Below, in pieces: positions 9,975 to 17,602 of a stretch of 64,000 bases of DNA (position 1 is its first letter; every line of letters starts with the position of its first letter). Where the stretch lies: positions 47,989 to 111,988 of the forward strand of contig NZ_VNHX01000015.1 in NCBI RefSeq assembly GCF_008124885.1, in the 5' to 3' direction. The notes below the pieces were generated by a model, which was not told where the DNA came from, searched no databases, and saw nothing but the letters and a program-made list of their open reading frames with translations. The translations under genes were made by a program, and so were the position numbers. This stretch comes from Sphingobacterium allocomposti (GTDB taxonomy: Bacteria > Bacteroidota > Bacteroidia > Sphingobacteriales > Sphingobacteriaceae).

Positions 9975-10731
9975 TTGTTAGCATGACAAAATCTTCTACC
10001 GACAACCGCTCCGCGCGAAGTTCGTACAAGGGATTGTCGCTCATCCTGTCCTTCGGGAGGACTGCCGAAAGAGCGTTTCTCAGTGTTTTTCTGCGCTGAT
10101 TGAAGGCGGTTTTAACCACTCTCCAGAAGAGCTTTTCGTCGCAGCTCAACTCTTCACGTGCGTTGCGGGTCATCTTAATGACACCTGAGAGGACCTTGGG
10201 CGGAGGATTAAAGGCACCGGCCTTTACTGTAAACAGGTACTGCACATCGTAATAGGCTTGGAGAAATACACTCAGTATGCCGTACTCCTTGGTGCCGGGT
10301 TTAGCAACGCAACGTTCCGCAACCTCTTTTTGGAACATGCCTGACACTTGCACCACCCGCTGTCGTTCTTCTAGTATTTTGAAGAGTATCTGCGAAGAAA
10401 TGTTGTAAGGGAAGTTGCCGATCACAGCAATCTTGTCGCCGAAGTGGAGGGAGAAATCGAGCTGGAGGAAGTCGCCATGTATCAGGCGATGGTCTAACTG
10501 CGGGTATCTGTCCGCGAGGTATGCAATTGATTCATCGTCGACATCAATTAACCAGGTTTCATAAGCCTCCTTCTGCAGGAGAAAATCTGACAGAACGCCC
10601 ATACCGGGGCCAACCTCCAAGACCTGCGTAAACCCAAGACTGGGATCTAAAGACTCTACGATTTTTTGGGCGGCCCCTCTGTCGTTTAAGAAATGTTGAC
10701 CTAAATGTTTCTTCGCGCGTACTGTACTCAT
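9937..10731 (-). CDS. rsmA: 16S rRNA (adenine(1518)-N6/adenine(1519)-N6)-dimethyltransferase
   Basis: RsmA/KsgA dimethylates two adjacent adenines in the 3' hairpin of 16S rRNA during small-subunit maturation. The start is placed at MSTVRAKKHLGQHFLND, the invariant family N-terminus; the open frame goes 66 codons further upstream without resemblance. SAM-binding LEVGPGMGVLSDFLL and the catalytic NFPYNISS (NxPY) motif are clear, and the C-terminal QRRKTLRNAL is typical. The 264 residues are normal. Downstream it overlaps the monooxygenase gene. Confidence 0.96.
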   Translation of the reverse strand: MSTVRAKKHLGQHFLNDRGAAQKIVESLDPSLGFTQVLEVGPGMGVLSDFLLQKEAYETWLIDVDDESIAYLADRYPQLDHRLIHGDFLQLDFSLHFGDKIAVIGNFPYNISSQILFKILEERQRVVQVSGMFQKEVAERCVAKPGTKEYGILSVFLQAYYDVQYLFTVKAGAFNPPPKVLSGVIKMTRNAREELSCDEKLFWRVVKTAFNQRRKTLRNALSAVLPKDRMSDNPLYELRAERLSVEDFVMLTNEIANAGQPNDR

Positions 10732-11043
10732 ATCAGACTCTTTGTGCAAAGATAACATTTTTCCCGGTAGGGACTTTCCCCGATGCTTAGTAACCCCCGG
10801 TCCTGAATGCCTCGGCCAGGGCCATTTGCGGCACGAGGACAGCGACGCCACGCATAATGTAAAATCTCCAAAGTGGCGAAAGCAACAGGAACCGTTGGCG
10901 GATAGGGGCAGACTTGTTTTAATTACCACGGGGTGTTTTTAATTGTTACGGTACGCAGGCGGAAAATATGTTTATTCTCCTTTAAAATGTACGAAGTGGA
11001 GCCGATTTTGAGGTGTGTTCCGTATGACTTAAATACAAAGAAC
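10732..11043 (+). other. Intergenic region between divergent genes
   Basis: 312 bp between rsmA (minus) and the small secreted-protein gene (plus). It must hold both promoters, but I find no convincing TTTG/TAnnTTTG pair, stable hairpin or RNA gene in it. Confidence 0.5.
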
Positions 11044-11367
11044 ATGAAAAGGTTAACGAACCTCCGAAGCATGATTGCTATAGTAGCAGCTGCTTCCTTA
11101 ATGCACGTCGGTGCTTTACACGCACAGGAGAAGCCGGTTAAAAAGCCGCTACCTGCAAAAACAAAACCTGTCGCACCTCCAAGACAAGCGGATCCGCTGC
11201 TTCCCGATTCCAACGCATTTACGAAGAAAGTGAAAAAGAGTGATACCACGGCCGTCGAAAAACTTACCGGAGAAAAGCACAACGGATTTGATGTTTTCAT
11301 GGGAGCCGATAAAAAACGGTTTTACATCGACAAGAAGGGTAATAAGCAGTATTTGCCGGAAAAATAA
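11044..11367 (+). CDS. Small secreted lysine-rich protein, function unknown
   Basis: 107 residues from MKRLTNLRSMIAIVAAA, which begins a clear signal peptide ending at about ALHAQ. The frame is open 37 codons further upstream, but only this ATG gives a signal peptide. The mature part is rich in Lys and Pro (KPVKKPLPAKTKPVAPP) and ends with FYIDKKGNKQYLPEK, which looks like a small folded tail. I do not recognise the family. It precedes pdxA by 78 bp on the same strand, but pdxA has its own promoter-like sequence. Confidence 0.7.
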   Translation: MKRLTNLRSMIAIVAAASLMHVGALHAQEKPVKKPLPAKTKPVAPPRQADPLLPDSNAFTKKVKKSDTTAVEKLTGEKHNGFDVFMGADKKRFYIDKKGNKQYLPEK

Positions 11368-11396
11368 TTAAAAGAAGCGCCGACGGAGCAGAAAGC

Positions 11397-11426
11397 TTTA
11401 TTATTAACCTAAAATTTGTAATTTTG
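11397..11426 (+). promoter_or_regulatory. Promoter of pdxA
   Basis: -33-like TTTA at 11397-11400, 18 bp spacer, -7 box TAATTTTG (TAnnTTTG) at 11419-11426. The pdxA ATG follows 20 bp later. Confidence 0.55.
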
Positions 11427-11445
11427 GTTTAAAGCTTTCATAAAC

Positions 11446-12501
11446 ATGGTCGAAAAACTAAAAATTGGTATTACTATAGGAGACGTAAATGGCATTGGAC
11501 TAGAGGTTATTATCAAATCATTGATGGACAACCGTGTTTTGGAATATTTTACGCCAATCGTCTATGGTAATACCAAAGTTGCATCTTTTCACCGGAAGGC
11601 TATCGGTGTTCAGGACTTCAGCTTTAACGTGATCCATTCGTCGGAACAGGCAAATCCGAAACGGCCGAATATGATCAACTGCTGGCAGGAAGACGTTAAG
11701 ATCACGTTGGGTGAGCAAAATGAAATCGGCGGGCGATATGCCTTCTTATCGCTGGAGAAGGCGATGGATGACCTCCAGGCAGGAAAGATAGATGCATTGG
11801 TAACAGCACCGATCAACAAACATAACATACAACAGGAGGGATTTCAGTTTCCCGGACATACCGAATACCTGCAGGCGAAGACAGCGGCTGAAGACGTGTT
11901 GATGTTTATGGTAGCAGACGACCTGAGGGTGGGCGTTGTCACGGGACATATTCCGGTGAAGGATATAGCCACGGCAATCTCCCAGGACGCCATCGTCCAG
12001 AAGCTGCGCATGATGCATGAGAGTTTAAAAAAGGACTTTTGGGTACAGAAGCCAAAGATTGCGGTACTCGGCCTTAATCCCCATGCGGGCGACAACGGAT
12101 TGATTGGAACGGAGGATGATGAGGTCGTGCGTCCCGCAATTGAAAAGGCAAATGAGGAGGGCGTGTTCTGTTTCGGTCCTTATCCTGCGGACGGCTTTTT
12201 CGCCAGCGATGCGTATACCAAGTTCGATGCTGTCTTAGCGATGTATCACGATCAGGGTTTAATCCCATTCAAACATATTGCTTCCCGCAAAGGCGTCAAT
12301 TACACTGCGGGATTACCTTTTGTGCGCACGTCGCCGGACCACGGTACAGGGTACGATATTGCAGGGAAGGGTATAGCGTCGCACGAATCTTTCCTGGAAG
12401 CGATCTTTTTGGCGGTGCATATTGTTCAGCGGCGTCGCGAACAGGAAGAGTTGTCCAAGAACCCGTTAGCCTTCCGCCGGTTGACGAAAGACCGCGACTA
12501 A
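11446..12501 (+). CDS. pdxA: 4-hydroxythreonine-4-phosphate dehydrogenase
   Basis: NAD-dependent enzyme of the DXP-dependent pyridoxal 5'-phosphate pathway. The 351-residue protein shows the family N-terminus GITIGDVNGIGLEVIIKS, the metal-binding FPGHTEYL and GLNPHAGDNGLIG motifs, and MYHDQGLIPFKHI with TSPDHGTGYDIAGKG near the C-terminus. Length fits. Its plus-strand neighbour upstream is the small secreted protein; rsmA lies further up on the other strand, and such an rsmA/pdxA proximity is also known elsewhere. Confidence 0.96.
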   Translation: MVEKLKIGITIGDVNGIGLEVIIKSLMDNRVLEYFTPIVYGNTKVASFHRKAIGVQDFSFNVIHSSEQANPKRPNMINCWQEDVKITLGEQNEIGGRYAFLSLEKAMDDLQAGKIDALVTAPINKHNIQQEGFQFPGHTEYLQAKTAAEDVLMFMVADDLRVGVVTGHIPVKDIATAISQDAIVQKLRMMHESLKKDFWVQKPKIAVLGLNPHAGDNGLIGTEDDEVVRPAIEKANEEGVFCFGPYPADGFFASDAYTKFDAVLAMYHDQGLIPFKHIASRKGVNYTAGLPFVRTSPDHGTGYDIAGKGIASHESFLEAIFLAVHIVQRRREQEELSKNPLAFRRLTKDRD

Positions 12502-12605
12502 GTACGGCGGATTCTCCGAGGTCGAATCAAACCCCGGCCGACTACTGGCCCCGTTTCGGCTTTCTGATTGGTAAGGCACCGAACCCTACGATGGGGGATG
12601 AAGCA

Positions 12606-12636
12606 TTGTTTACATCTGAAATAATCTGTATTTTTG
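12606..12636 (+). promoter_or_regulatory. Promoter of the CCA-adding-type enzyme gene
   Basis: ATTG around 12605-12608, 20 bp spacer, -7 box TATTTTTG at 12629-12636. The downstream ATG at 12672 leaves a leader of about 30 nt. Confidence 0.55.
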
Positions 12637-12671
12637 CCCCTTAATAGGTTTTGAGCCTTGAGAAGTATGCT

Positions 12672-14090
12672 ATGCGAGAAAATTTACAACATCCTATTTT
12701 TCAGATAATCAGAGATTTAGCGGACAAAGAAGAGGTTGCATGCTATGTGGTCGGAGGGTTTGTACGCGATAGGATCATGAAACGTCCGTTCAAAAACGAC
12801 GTCGACATCGTGGTTATCGGAAGTGGGATTGACTTCGCAAACAAGCTGGGAGAGATATTGCACACCAAGGTAGCCGTTTATAAAAATTTTGGTACAGCGA
12901 TGCTGTCCTACGATAATATCCATATCGAATTCGTTGGTGCCCGGCGCGAATCATATCGCTCGAATTCCCGAAAGCCCATTGTCGAAGATGGTACACTGGA
13001 GGATGACCAAAACCGGAGGGATTTCACGATAAACGCGATGGCATATGGCTTAAACAGTTCGAATTTCGGCGAACTGGTAGATCCTTTTGGAGGCTTGGAC
13101 GATATACAGAATCGGATTGTCCGTACGCCGCTGGATCCGGATATCACGTTCTCCGACGATCCGCTACGCATGATGCGCGCCATCCGGTTTGCAACTCAGC
13201 TAAACTTTAAAATCGACATACGGGCTATCCAAGCTATTACCGCCAACGTCGAGCGTATAAAAATTATATCAAAGGAGCGTATTATTGACGAACTCAATAA
13301 AATTATCTTATCGGCAAAACCTTCTATTGGTTTCCGTTATCTTTTTGATACGGGGTTGTTGAAATATATCTTTCCGGCGATGTGTCAGCTACACGGCGTC
13401 GAGGTGATCGACGGTAAAGGACACAAGGACAACTTTTACCACACGCTGGAGGTGTTGGACAATGTGGCATTGTTGTCGGACGACCTGTGGCTGCGTTGGG
13501 CGGCCATCATGCACGATATTGCCAAGCCCGCAACAAAGCGTTTTGACAAACGTATTGGATGGACATTCCATGGGCATGAGGACCGCGGAGCGAAAATGGT
13601 GCCCAAGCTGTTCGCAGAGCTGAAACTGCCACTTCACGATAAAATGAAGTTCGTGCAGAAGCTGGTACAGCTGCACCTGCGCCCGATTGTACTGGCACAG
13701 GATATCGTAACGGATTCGGCTGTCAGAAGGTTACTATTCGAAGCGGGAGACGATATTGACGCGTTGATGCTCCTCTGCCACGCTGATGTCACCACCAAAA
13801 ACGAATATAAAAAGCGAAAATATCGAGACAATTTCGAATTGGTTAAACAGAAGTTGAAGGATGTCGAAGAACGGGATAAAATCCGGAATTGGCAACCACC
13901 GGTATCAGGGGAAGATATAATGTATGTGTTTGATCTGCAGCCTGGAAGACTCATCGGAAAGATAAAAAATGCGATGCGGGAGGCCATCCTGGAAGGAGAG
14001 ATCGCCAATACGCGGGAAGAGGCCCTGGCCTTTGTCATACGCAAGGGAGAGGAGATGGGATTGGAAAGGAAGAGTAAGACAACGCTTTAA
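12672..14090 (+). CDS. CCA tRNA nucleotidyltransferase / poly(A) polymerase with HD domain
   Basis: Class II nucleotidyltransferase that adds or repairs the 3'-CCA of tRNAs. The N-terminal head has YVVGGFVRDRIMKRPFKNDVDIVV, with the catalytic GG and DxD residues, followed by DFTINAMAYGL and the ERI motif region. The middle contains a metal-binding HD signature, WAAIMHDIAKP, with HGHEDRGAKM after it. I start at ATG 12672 (MRENLQHPIF); a TTG at 12651 would add seven residues. CCA-adding and poly(A)-adding enzymes of this family cannot be told apart safely by eye. Confidence 0.92.
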   Translation: MRENLQHPIFQIIRDLADKEEVACYVVGGFVRDRIMKRPFKNDVDIVVIGSGIDFANKLGEILHTKVAVYKNFGTAMLSYDNIHIEFVGARRESYRSNSRKPIVEDGTLEDDQNRRDFTINAMAYGLNSSNFGELVDPFGGLDDIQNRIVRTPLDPDITFSDDPLRMMRAIRFATQLNFKIDIRAIQAITANVERIKIISKERIIDELNKIILSAKPSIGFRYLFDTGLLKYIFPAMCQLHGVEVIDGKGHKDNFYHTLEVLDNVALLSDDLWLRWAAIMHDIAKPATKRFDKRIGWTFHGHEDRGAKMVPKLFAELKLPLHDKMKFVQKLVQLHLRPIVLAQDIVTDSAVRRLLFEAGDDIDALMLLCHADVTTKNEYKKRKYRDNFELVKQKLKDVEERDKIRNWQPPVSGEDIMYVFDLQPGRLIGKIKNAMREAILEGEIANTREEALAFVIRKGEEMGLERKSKTTL

Positions 14091-14151
14091 TTTTTTAAAA
14101 AATATTGTAAATTTATACTTCTATAGAAACTAAACTATACACATATTAAGA

Positions 14152-14742
14152 ATGGCTATTTACAGATTTCGAGTGACTTTTGAGGATTACGAAGATATAT
14201 ACCGTGAGATCGACATGCCTTCCAGAGGTACCTTTTTGGAACTGCACGAGGCTATCCATCGCTCGACCGGATACCGGTCGGACGTTTCGTCCTCGTTTTA
14301 CGTGAGTAACGACCAATGGAAAAAAGGAACCGAAATCGCGTTGTTGCCGACAGAACGGAAGATCAGTGATGGTGTGTTGAAGATGGAAGATATCCGTTTG
14401 AGTAAGTTTATAGATGATCCCCACCAGAAATTCTACTATGTATACAACTTCGACCGGCCGTATGATTTTCACGTTGAGCTTATCAAAATACTAAAGGAAG
14501 AAGAAGGTAAGGAGTATCCGCTGATATCGAAGTCGGTAGGCGAAGCACCTAAAAATATGGGAGCGGCGAATTTTCCATTGTCCAGCGGCGTCGATGATGA
14601 GGACGATGAAGACGATGTTCCAACGGATGATACGGAATACGGGGTGGACGAAGAGGAAGAATTCGATATGTTTGACGACGAAGAAGAAGAGAGCGACGAA
14701 GAAAGCAAACAGGGATCGAATGGGTTTGAGGACGAATATTAG
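14152..14742 (+). CDS. Plasmid pRiA4b ORF-3-like protein with acidic tail
   Basis: 196 residues. The N-terminal 120 residues (MAIYRFRVTFEDYEDIYREI, then FLELHEAIHRSTGY and FDRPYDFHVELIKIL) match the pattern of the pRiA4b ORF-3 / IS1096 TnpR-like domain, a small beta-rich domain of unknown biochemical role. The last 50 residues are almost entirely Asp and Glu with a few Ser, a disordered acidic tail. It sits between two tRNA-processing genes (CCA enzyme and miaA) on the same strand, which is only circumstantial. Despite the family name there is no sign of a mobile element around it. Confidence 0.75.
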   Translation: MAIYRFRVTFEDYEDIYREIDMPSRGTFLELHEAIHRSTGYRSDVSSSFYVSNDQWKKGTEIALLPTERKISDGVLKMEDIRLSKFIDDPHQKFYYVYNFDRPYDFHVELIKILKEEEGKEYPLISKSVGEAPKNMGAANFPLSSGVDDEDDEDDVPTDDTEYGVDEEEEFDMFDDEEEESDEESKQGSNGFEDEY

Positions 14743-14924
14743 CAACACCGCGTCGGAAAAAGCCGGACACCGTTGCCACAAGTAAGACACCGTTTTTCCG
14801 GTGTTGCAAGGCAACGATCGTCAGGTAAGGTGTCAGCCGGAAGCATAGCCGTCTGCACGCAGATTGTTGTTGGATCTTCTGATGCTTTTAGGTAACCCTC
14901 TTTCTAGCATGTGTGCGCCCGCAT

Positions 14925-14960
14925 ACAGTGTCATACAACTGCTGGATACTATGACACTGT
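14925..14960 (+). repeat. Perfect 11-bp inverted repeat before miaA
   Basis: ACAGTGTCATA at 14925-14935 and its exact complement at 14950-14960, with a 14-nt loop; no T-tract follows. It ends 24 bp before the miaA ATG, so it could be an operator or a leader hairpin rather than a terminator. Confidence 0.6.
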
Positions 14961-14984
14961 TACGGACGACTTCTATCTCTTCAT

Positions 14985-15887
14985 ATGGACGCAAAGAAAA
15001 AAAAACTGATTGTTGTAGTAGGGCCAACCGCCGTGGGGAAGACGGCACTAGCCATTGCCTTAGCCAAACATTACCGTACAGAAATCATCTCTGCAGATTC
15101 CAGACAATTTTATAAAGAGATGTCCATCGGTACAGCGAAACCCGACGCTGCCGAGCTGATAGAAGTCAAACACCATTTTATCGACTCCCATTCCATAGAA
15201 GAAGAATATTCGGCAGGAGACTTTGAGCGGGATGCGTTGCGCCTATTACATACGCTTTTCAAAGAGCACGACCGGGTAATCATGGTGGGAGGATCCGGGC
15301 TCTTTATCCGCGCAGTATGTGAGGGCTTGGACAACCTTCCCAAAGCACCGCCGGCGGTCCGCGAGGCTCTAAACGATACGTTTGCCCGAGAGGGGATTGA
15401 GCCGCTGCAGCGTCGCTTGAGCGAGGTGGATCCTGCCTATTACGGTTCGGCAGATATTCGGAATCCCCAACGGGTAATCCGTGCGTTGGAAGTATTTGAA
15501 GCGACAGGCCAGCCCTTTTCCTCCTTCCGTATAAAGGCGCAATCCGAAAGGCCTTTTGAATCTATAGCTGTCGGACTCAACATGGAGCGGGAGAGACTCT
15601 ACGAACGCATTAACCTACGGGTGGATAAGATGATGGAAGCGGGGCTGTTGGACGAAGTACGGACACTGAAAGACTATCGTGATAAACCGGCCCTACTCAC
15701 TGTTGGATATGCGGAGCTTTTTGATTTTTTGGACGGGAAGCATACTTTGAATGAGGCTGTGACTCAGATAAAGCAAAACTCACGGCGTTATGCCAAACGT
15801 CAGATAACATGGTTTAAAAAATACGGTGGAACCACGTGGTTTCAGCCGGACGACATCGAAGGCATCTTAAAGCACATCGAGTCATAA
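14985..15887 (+). CDS. miaA: tRNA dimethylallyltransferase
   Basis: Transfers a dimethylallyl group to N6 of A37 in tRNAs reading UNN codons. P-loop VVGPTAVGKTALAIALA at residues 10-26, then ISADSRQFYKEMSIGTAKP, the tRNA-binding and catalytic region of the family, and YAKRQITWFKK near the C-terminus. The 300-residue length is normal. The dimethylallyl diphosphate substrate comes from the isoprenoid pathway; a polyprenyl diphosphate synthase lies elsewhere in the window (27.1 kb). The gene converges with ilvE across a long repeat array. Confidence 0.96.
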   Translation: MDAKKKKLIVVVGPTAVGKTALAIALAKHYRTEIISADSRQFYKEMSIGTAKPDAAELIEVKHHFIDSHSIEEEYSAGDFERDALRLLHTLFKEHDRVIMVGGSGLFIRAVCEGLDNLPKAPPAVREALNDTFAREGIEPLQRRLSEVDPAYYGSADIRNPQRVIRALEVFEATGQPFSSFRIKAQSERPFESIAVGLNMERERLYERINLRVDKMMEAGLLDEVRTLKDYRDKPALLTVGYAELFDFLDGKHTLNEAVTQIKQNSRRYAKRQITWFKKYGGTTWFQPDDIEGILKHIES

Positions 15888-15893
15888 GGTAAA

Positions 15894-16449
15894 AGTCGTA
15901 AAGATGTAAAGTCGTAAAGCGAGAGGCTGATAGCGGATGGCGGATAGCTTATGGCAGATGGCTGTAAGCTGTAAAGTCGTTGAGTTGCTGATTCGTAAAG
16001 TTAAGATCTAACTAACCCTTAACTCCTAATTTCTGACTTCTGACTTCTCACTTCTAACTTCTAAAATGTAAAGTCGTTGAGGGAAGCTAATGGCTAATAG
16101 CAGATGGCGGATGGCCGTAAGCTGTAAAGTCGTTGAGTTGCTGATTCGTAAAGTTGAGATCTAACTAACCCTTAACTCCTAATTTCTGACTTCTAACTTC
16201 TCACTTCTAAAATGTAAAGTCGTTGAGGGAAGCTAATGGCTAATAGCTAATGGCTAATAGCAGATGGCAAATGGCTGTAAGCTGTAAAGTCGTTGAGTTG
16301 CTGATTCGTAAAGTTAAGATCTAACTAACCCTTAACTCCTAATTTCTGACTTCTCACTTCTAACTTCTAAAATGTAAAGTCGTTGAGGGAAGCTAATGGC
16401 TAATAGCAGATGGCAAATGGCTGTAAGCTATAAGCCAACAGCCATTTGC
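15894..16449 (+). repeat. Nested tandem repeat with variable heptads
   Basis: Three long units start at 15961, 16114 and 16274 (periods 153, 160, 146 bp) with a partial fourth from 16420. Each unit is a near-constant 90 bp plus 9, 10 or 8 heptads: a TTCTNAC series (5, 4, 4) and a GCNNATR series (4, 6, 4). Thus length changes only in steps of 7 bp. The constant part contains gtaaagtcgttgagttgctg and taactaacccttaactccta. Fills the gap between convergent miaA and ilvE; no coding capacity seen. Confidence 0.95.
16413..16449. repeat. 12-bp perfect inverted repeat at the end of the array
   Basis: GCAAATGGCTGT at 16413-16424 pairs with 16438-16449 across a 13-nt loop. It closes the heptad array 16 bp from the ilvE stop. 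There is no T-run on either side, so a terminator role for the two convergent genes is possible but unproven. Confidence 0.6.
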
Positions 16450-16464
16450 TAAAATATTCGATGT

Positions 16465-17532
16465 CTAAACGATAAAGTTCCAGCCAAACGGATCTTCTAT
16501 TTTTCCGTAACGAAGCTGATTCAGATAATCAAGCACTTTGTTCGAGAAATCGCGGCCTTCAATGGGTGGAAGTTCGTAGTTTTGGCCCTCGAACCCAATC
16601 TTTGAAATATGTGTTACTGTGGCTGCGGTTCCTGCTGCAAATGCTTCAGAAACAGCTCCACTCTTTATTCCTTCTATGAGTTCTTGCACAGACACTTTGC
16701 GTTGTTCTGCTTTATATCCCCATTTTTCGGCCAGTTCAATGATGGTTCTTCTTGTCACACCATGTAAAATCGTGTCGCCATGCGGCGTAATGATCGTATC
16801 ACCAATGCGGAATATTAAATTCGCGGTACCAGCTTCTTCAATGTATTTATGCTCTGCCGCATCCGTCCACATAATCTGGTCGTATCCTTCTTCATTAGCT
16901 AGCTGCGTGGGATACAGAGATAGCGCATAGTTTCCGGCATTTTTCGAAAATCCCACGCCGCCTTCAGCTGCCCGCGTGTAATAGGTCTCCACTTTTAAGC
17001 TGATCGGCTTGCTGTAATACGCGCCCACAGGACAGGTAATAATGACAAATTTATAGGAAGCAGAAGGATGTACTCCCAGTGCGGCTTCGGTCCCAAACAT
17101 GAAAGGCCTGATATATAAGGACGTCCCTTCCGTCGACGGAACCCAGTTTCGGTCTATGTCCAATAGCGTCTTCAGCCCGCCGATGAAAATTTCTTCAGGA
17201 ACGTCAGGCATTTGCAAACGTCTGGCCGACTTGTTGAATCGCTCCCAGTTTTTGTCCGGACGGAATATACTGACCGTCCCATCTTCAAATTTGTACCCCT
17301 TGATACCTTCAAAGATGGCCTGGCCATAGTGTAATGCGGACATAGAGGGGCTCACGGTCAGGTCTCCATAAGGGACAATGCTGACGTCCGTCCATGCTCC
17401 GTTTTCATAGTTAGCTACCAACATATGGTCAGACATCGCCTGCCCAAATTTAAGATTGTTGAAATCGACTTGCGAGAGTCTTGAGTGTTTCGTTGGCTCT
17501 ACGCGAATGGAAAAGGTATTCGTCTCGCTCAT
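16465..17532 (-). CDS. ilvE: Branched-chain amino acid aminotransferase
   Basis: PLP-dependent fold-type IV aminotransferase that interconverts Leu, Ile, Val and their 2-oxo acids. 355 residues, the size of the longer BCAT group. The Schiff-base lysine is in GVGFSKNAGNYALSL, the cofactor phosphate region in EEAGTANLIF, and TILHGVTRRTIIELA plus AVSEAFAAGTAATVTHI are family signatures. Its ATG follows 70 bp after the start side of the GH3 gene end (17603), so it may be read from a shared minus-strand transcript or its own promoter. Confidence 0.96.
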   Translation of the reverse strand: MSETNTFSIRVEPTKHSRLSQVDFNNLKFGQAMSDHMLVANYENGAWTDVSIVPYGDLTVSPSMSALHYGQAIFEGIKGYKFEDGTVSIFRPDKNWERFNKSARRLQMPDVPEEIFIGGLKTLLDIDRNWVPSTEGTSLYIRPFMFGTEAALGVHPSASYKFVIITCPVGAYYSKPISLKVETYYTRAAEGGVGFSKNAGNYALSLYPTQLANEEGYDQIMWTDAAEHKYIEEAGTANLIFRIGDTIITPHGDTILHGVTRRTIIELAEKWGYKAEQRKVSVQELIEGIKSGAVSEAFAAGTAATVTHISKIGFEGQNYELPPIEGRDFSNKVLDYLNQLRYGKIEDPFGWNFIV

Positions 17533-17602
17533 TACTTTGTTAATTAAGAACGTGCAATTTAGAAAAAAGAATCAATAGATTACAAGGATTGTTGTGGTTT
17601 TA

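Noticed and set aside
9937..10929. Longer rsmA starting 66 codons upstream
   Set aside because: The extra residues have no resemblance to the family; the conserved KKHLGQHFLND N-terminus starts right after the ATG at 10731.
14469..14708. Minus-strand frame rich in serine opposite the acidic tail
   Set aside because: Shadow of GAT/GAA/GAC codons of the acidic tail of the pRiA4b-like protein; no own signals.
14743..14830. ACACCG...CGGTGT hairpin after the pRiA4b-like gene as terminator
   Set aside because: Only 6 bp of stem and no T-run after it on the plus strand.
15894..16449. The long repeat array as a CRISPR
   Set aside because: Units of about 150 bp with variable heptads, no 25-40-bp repeats with unique spacers, and no cas genes in the window.
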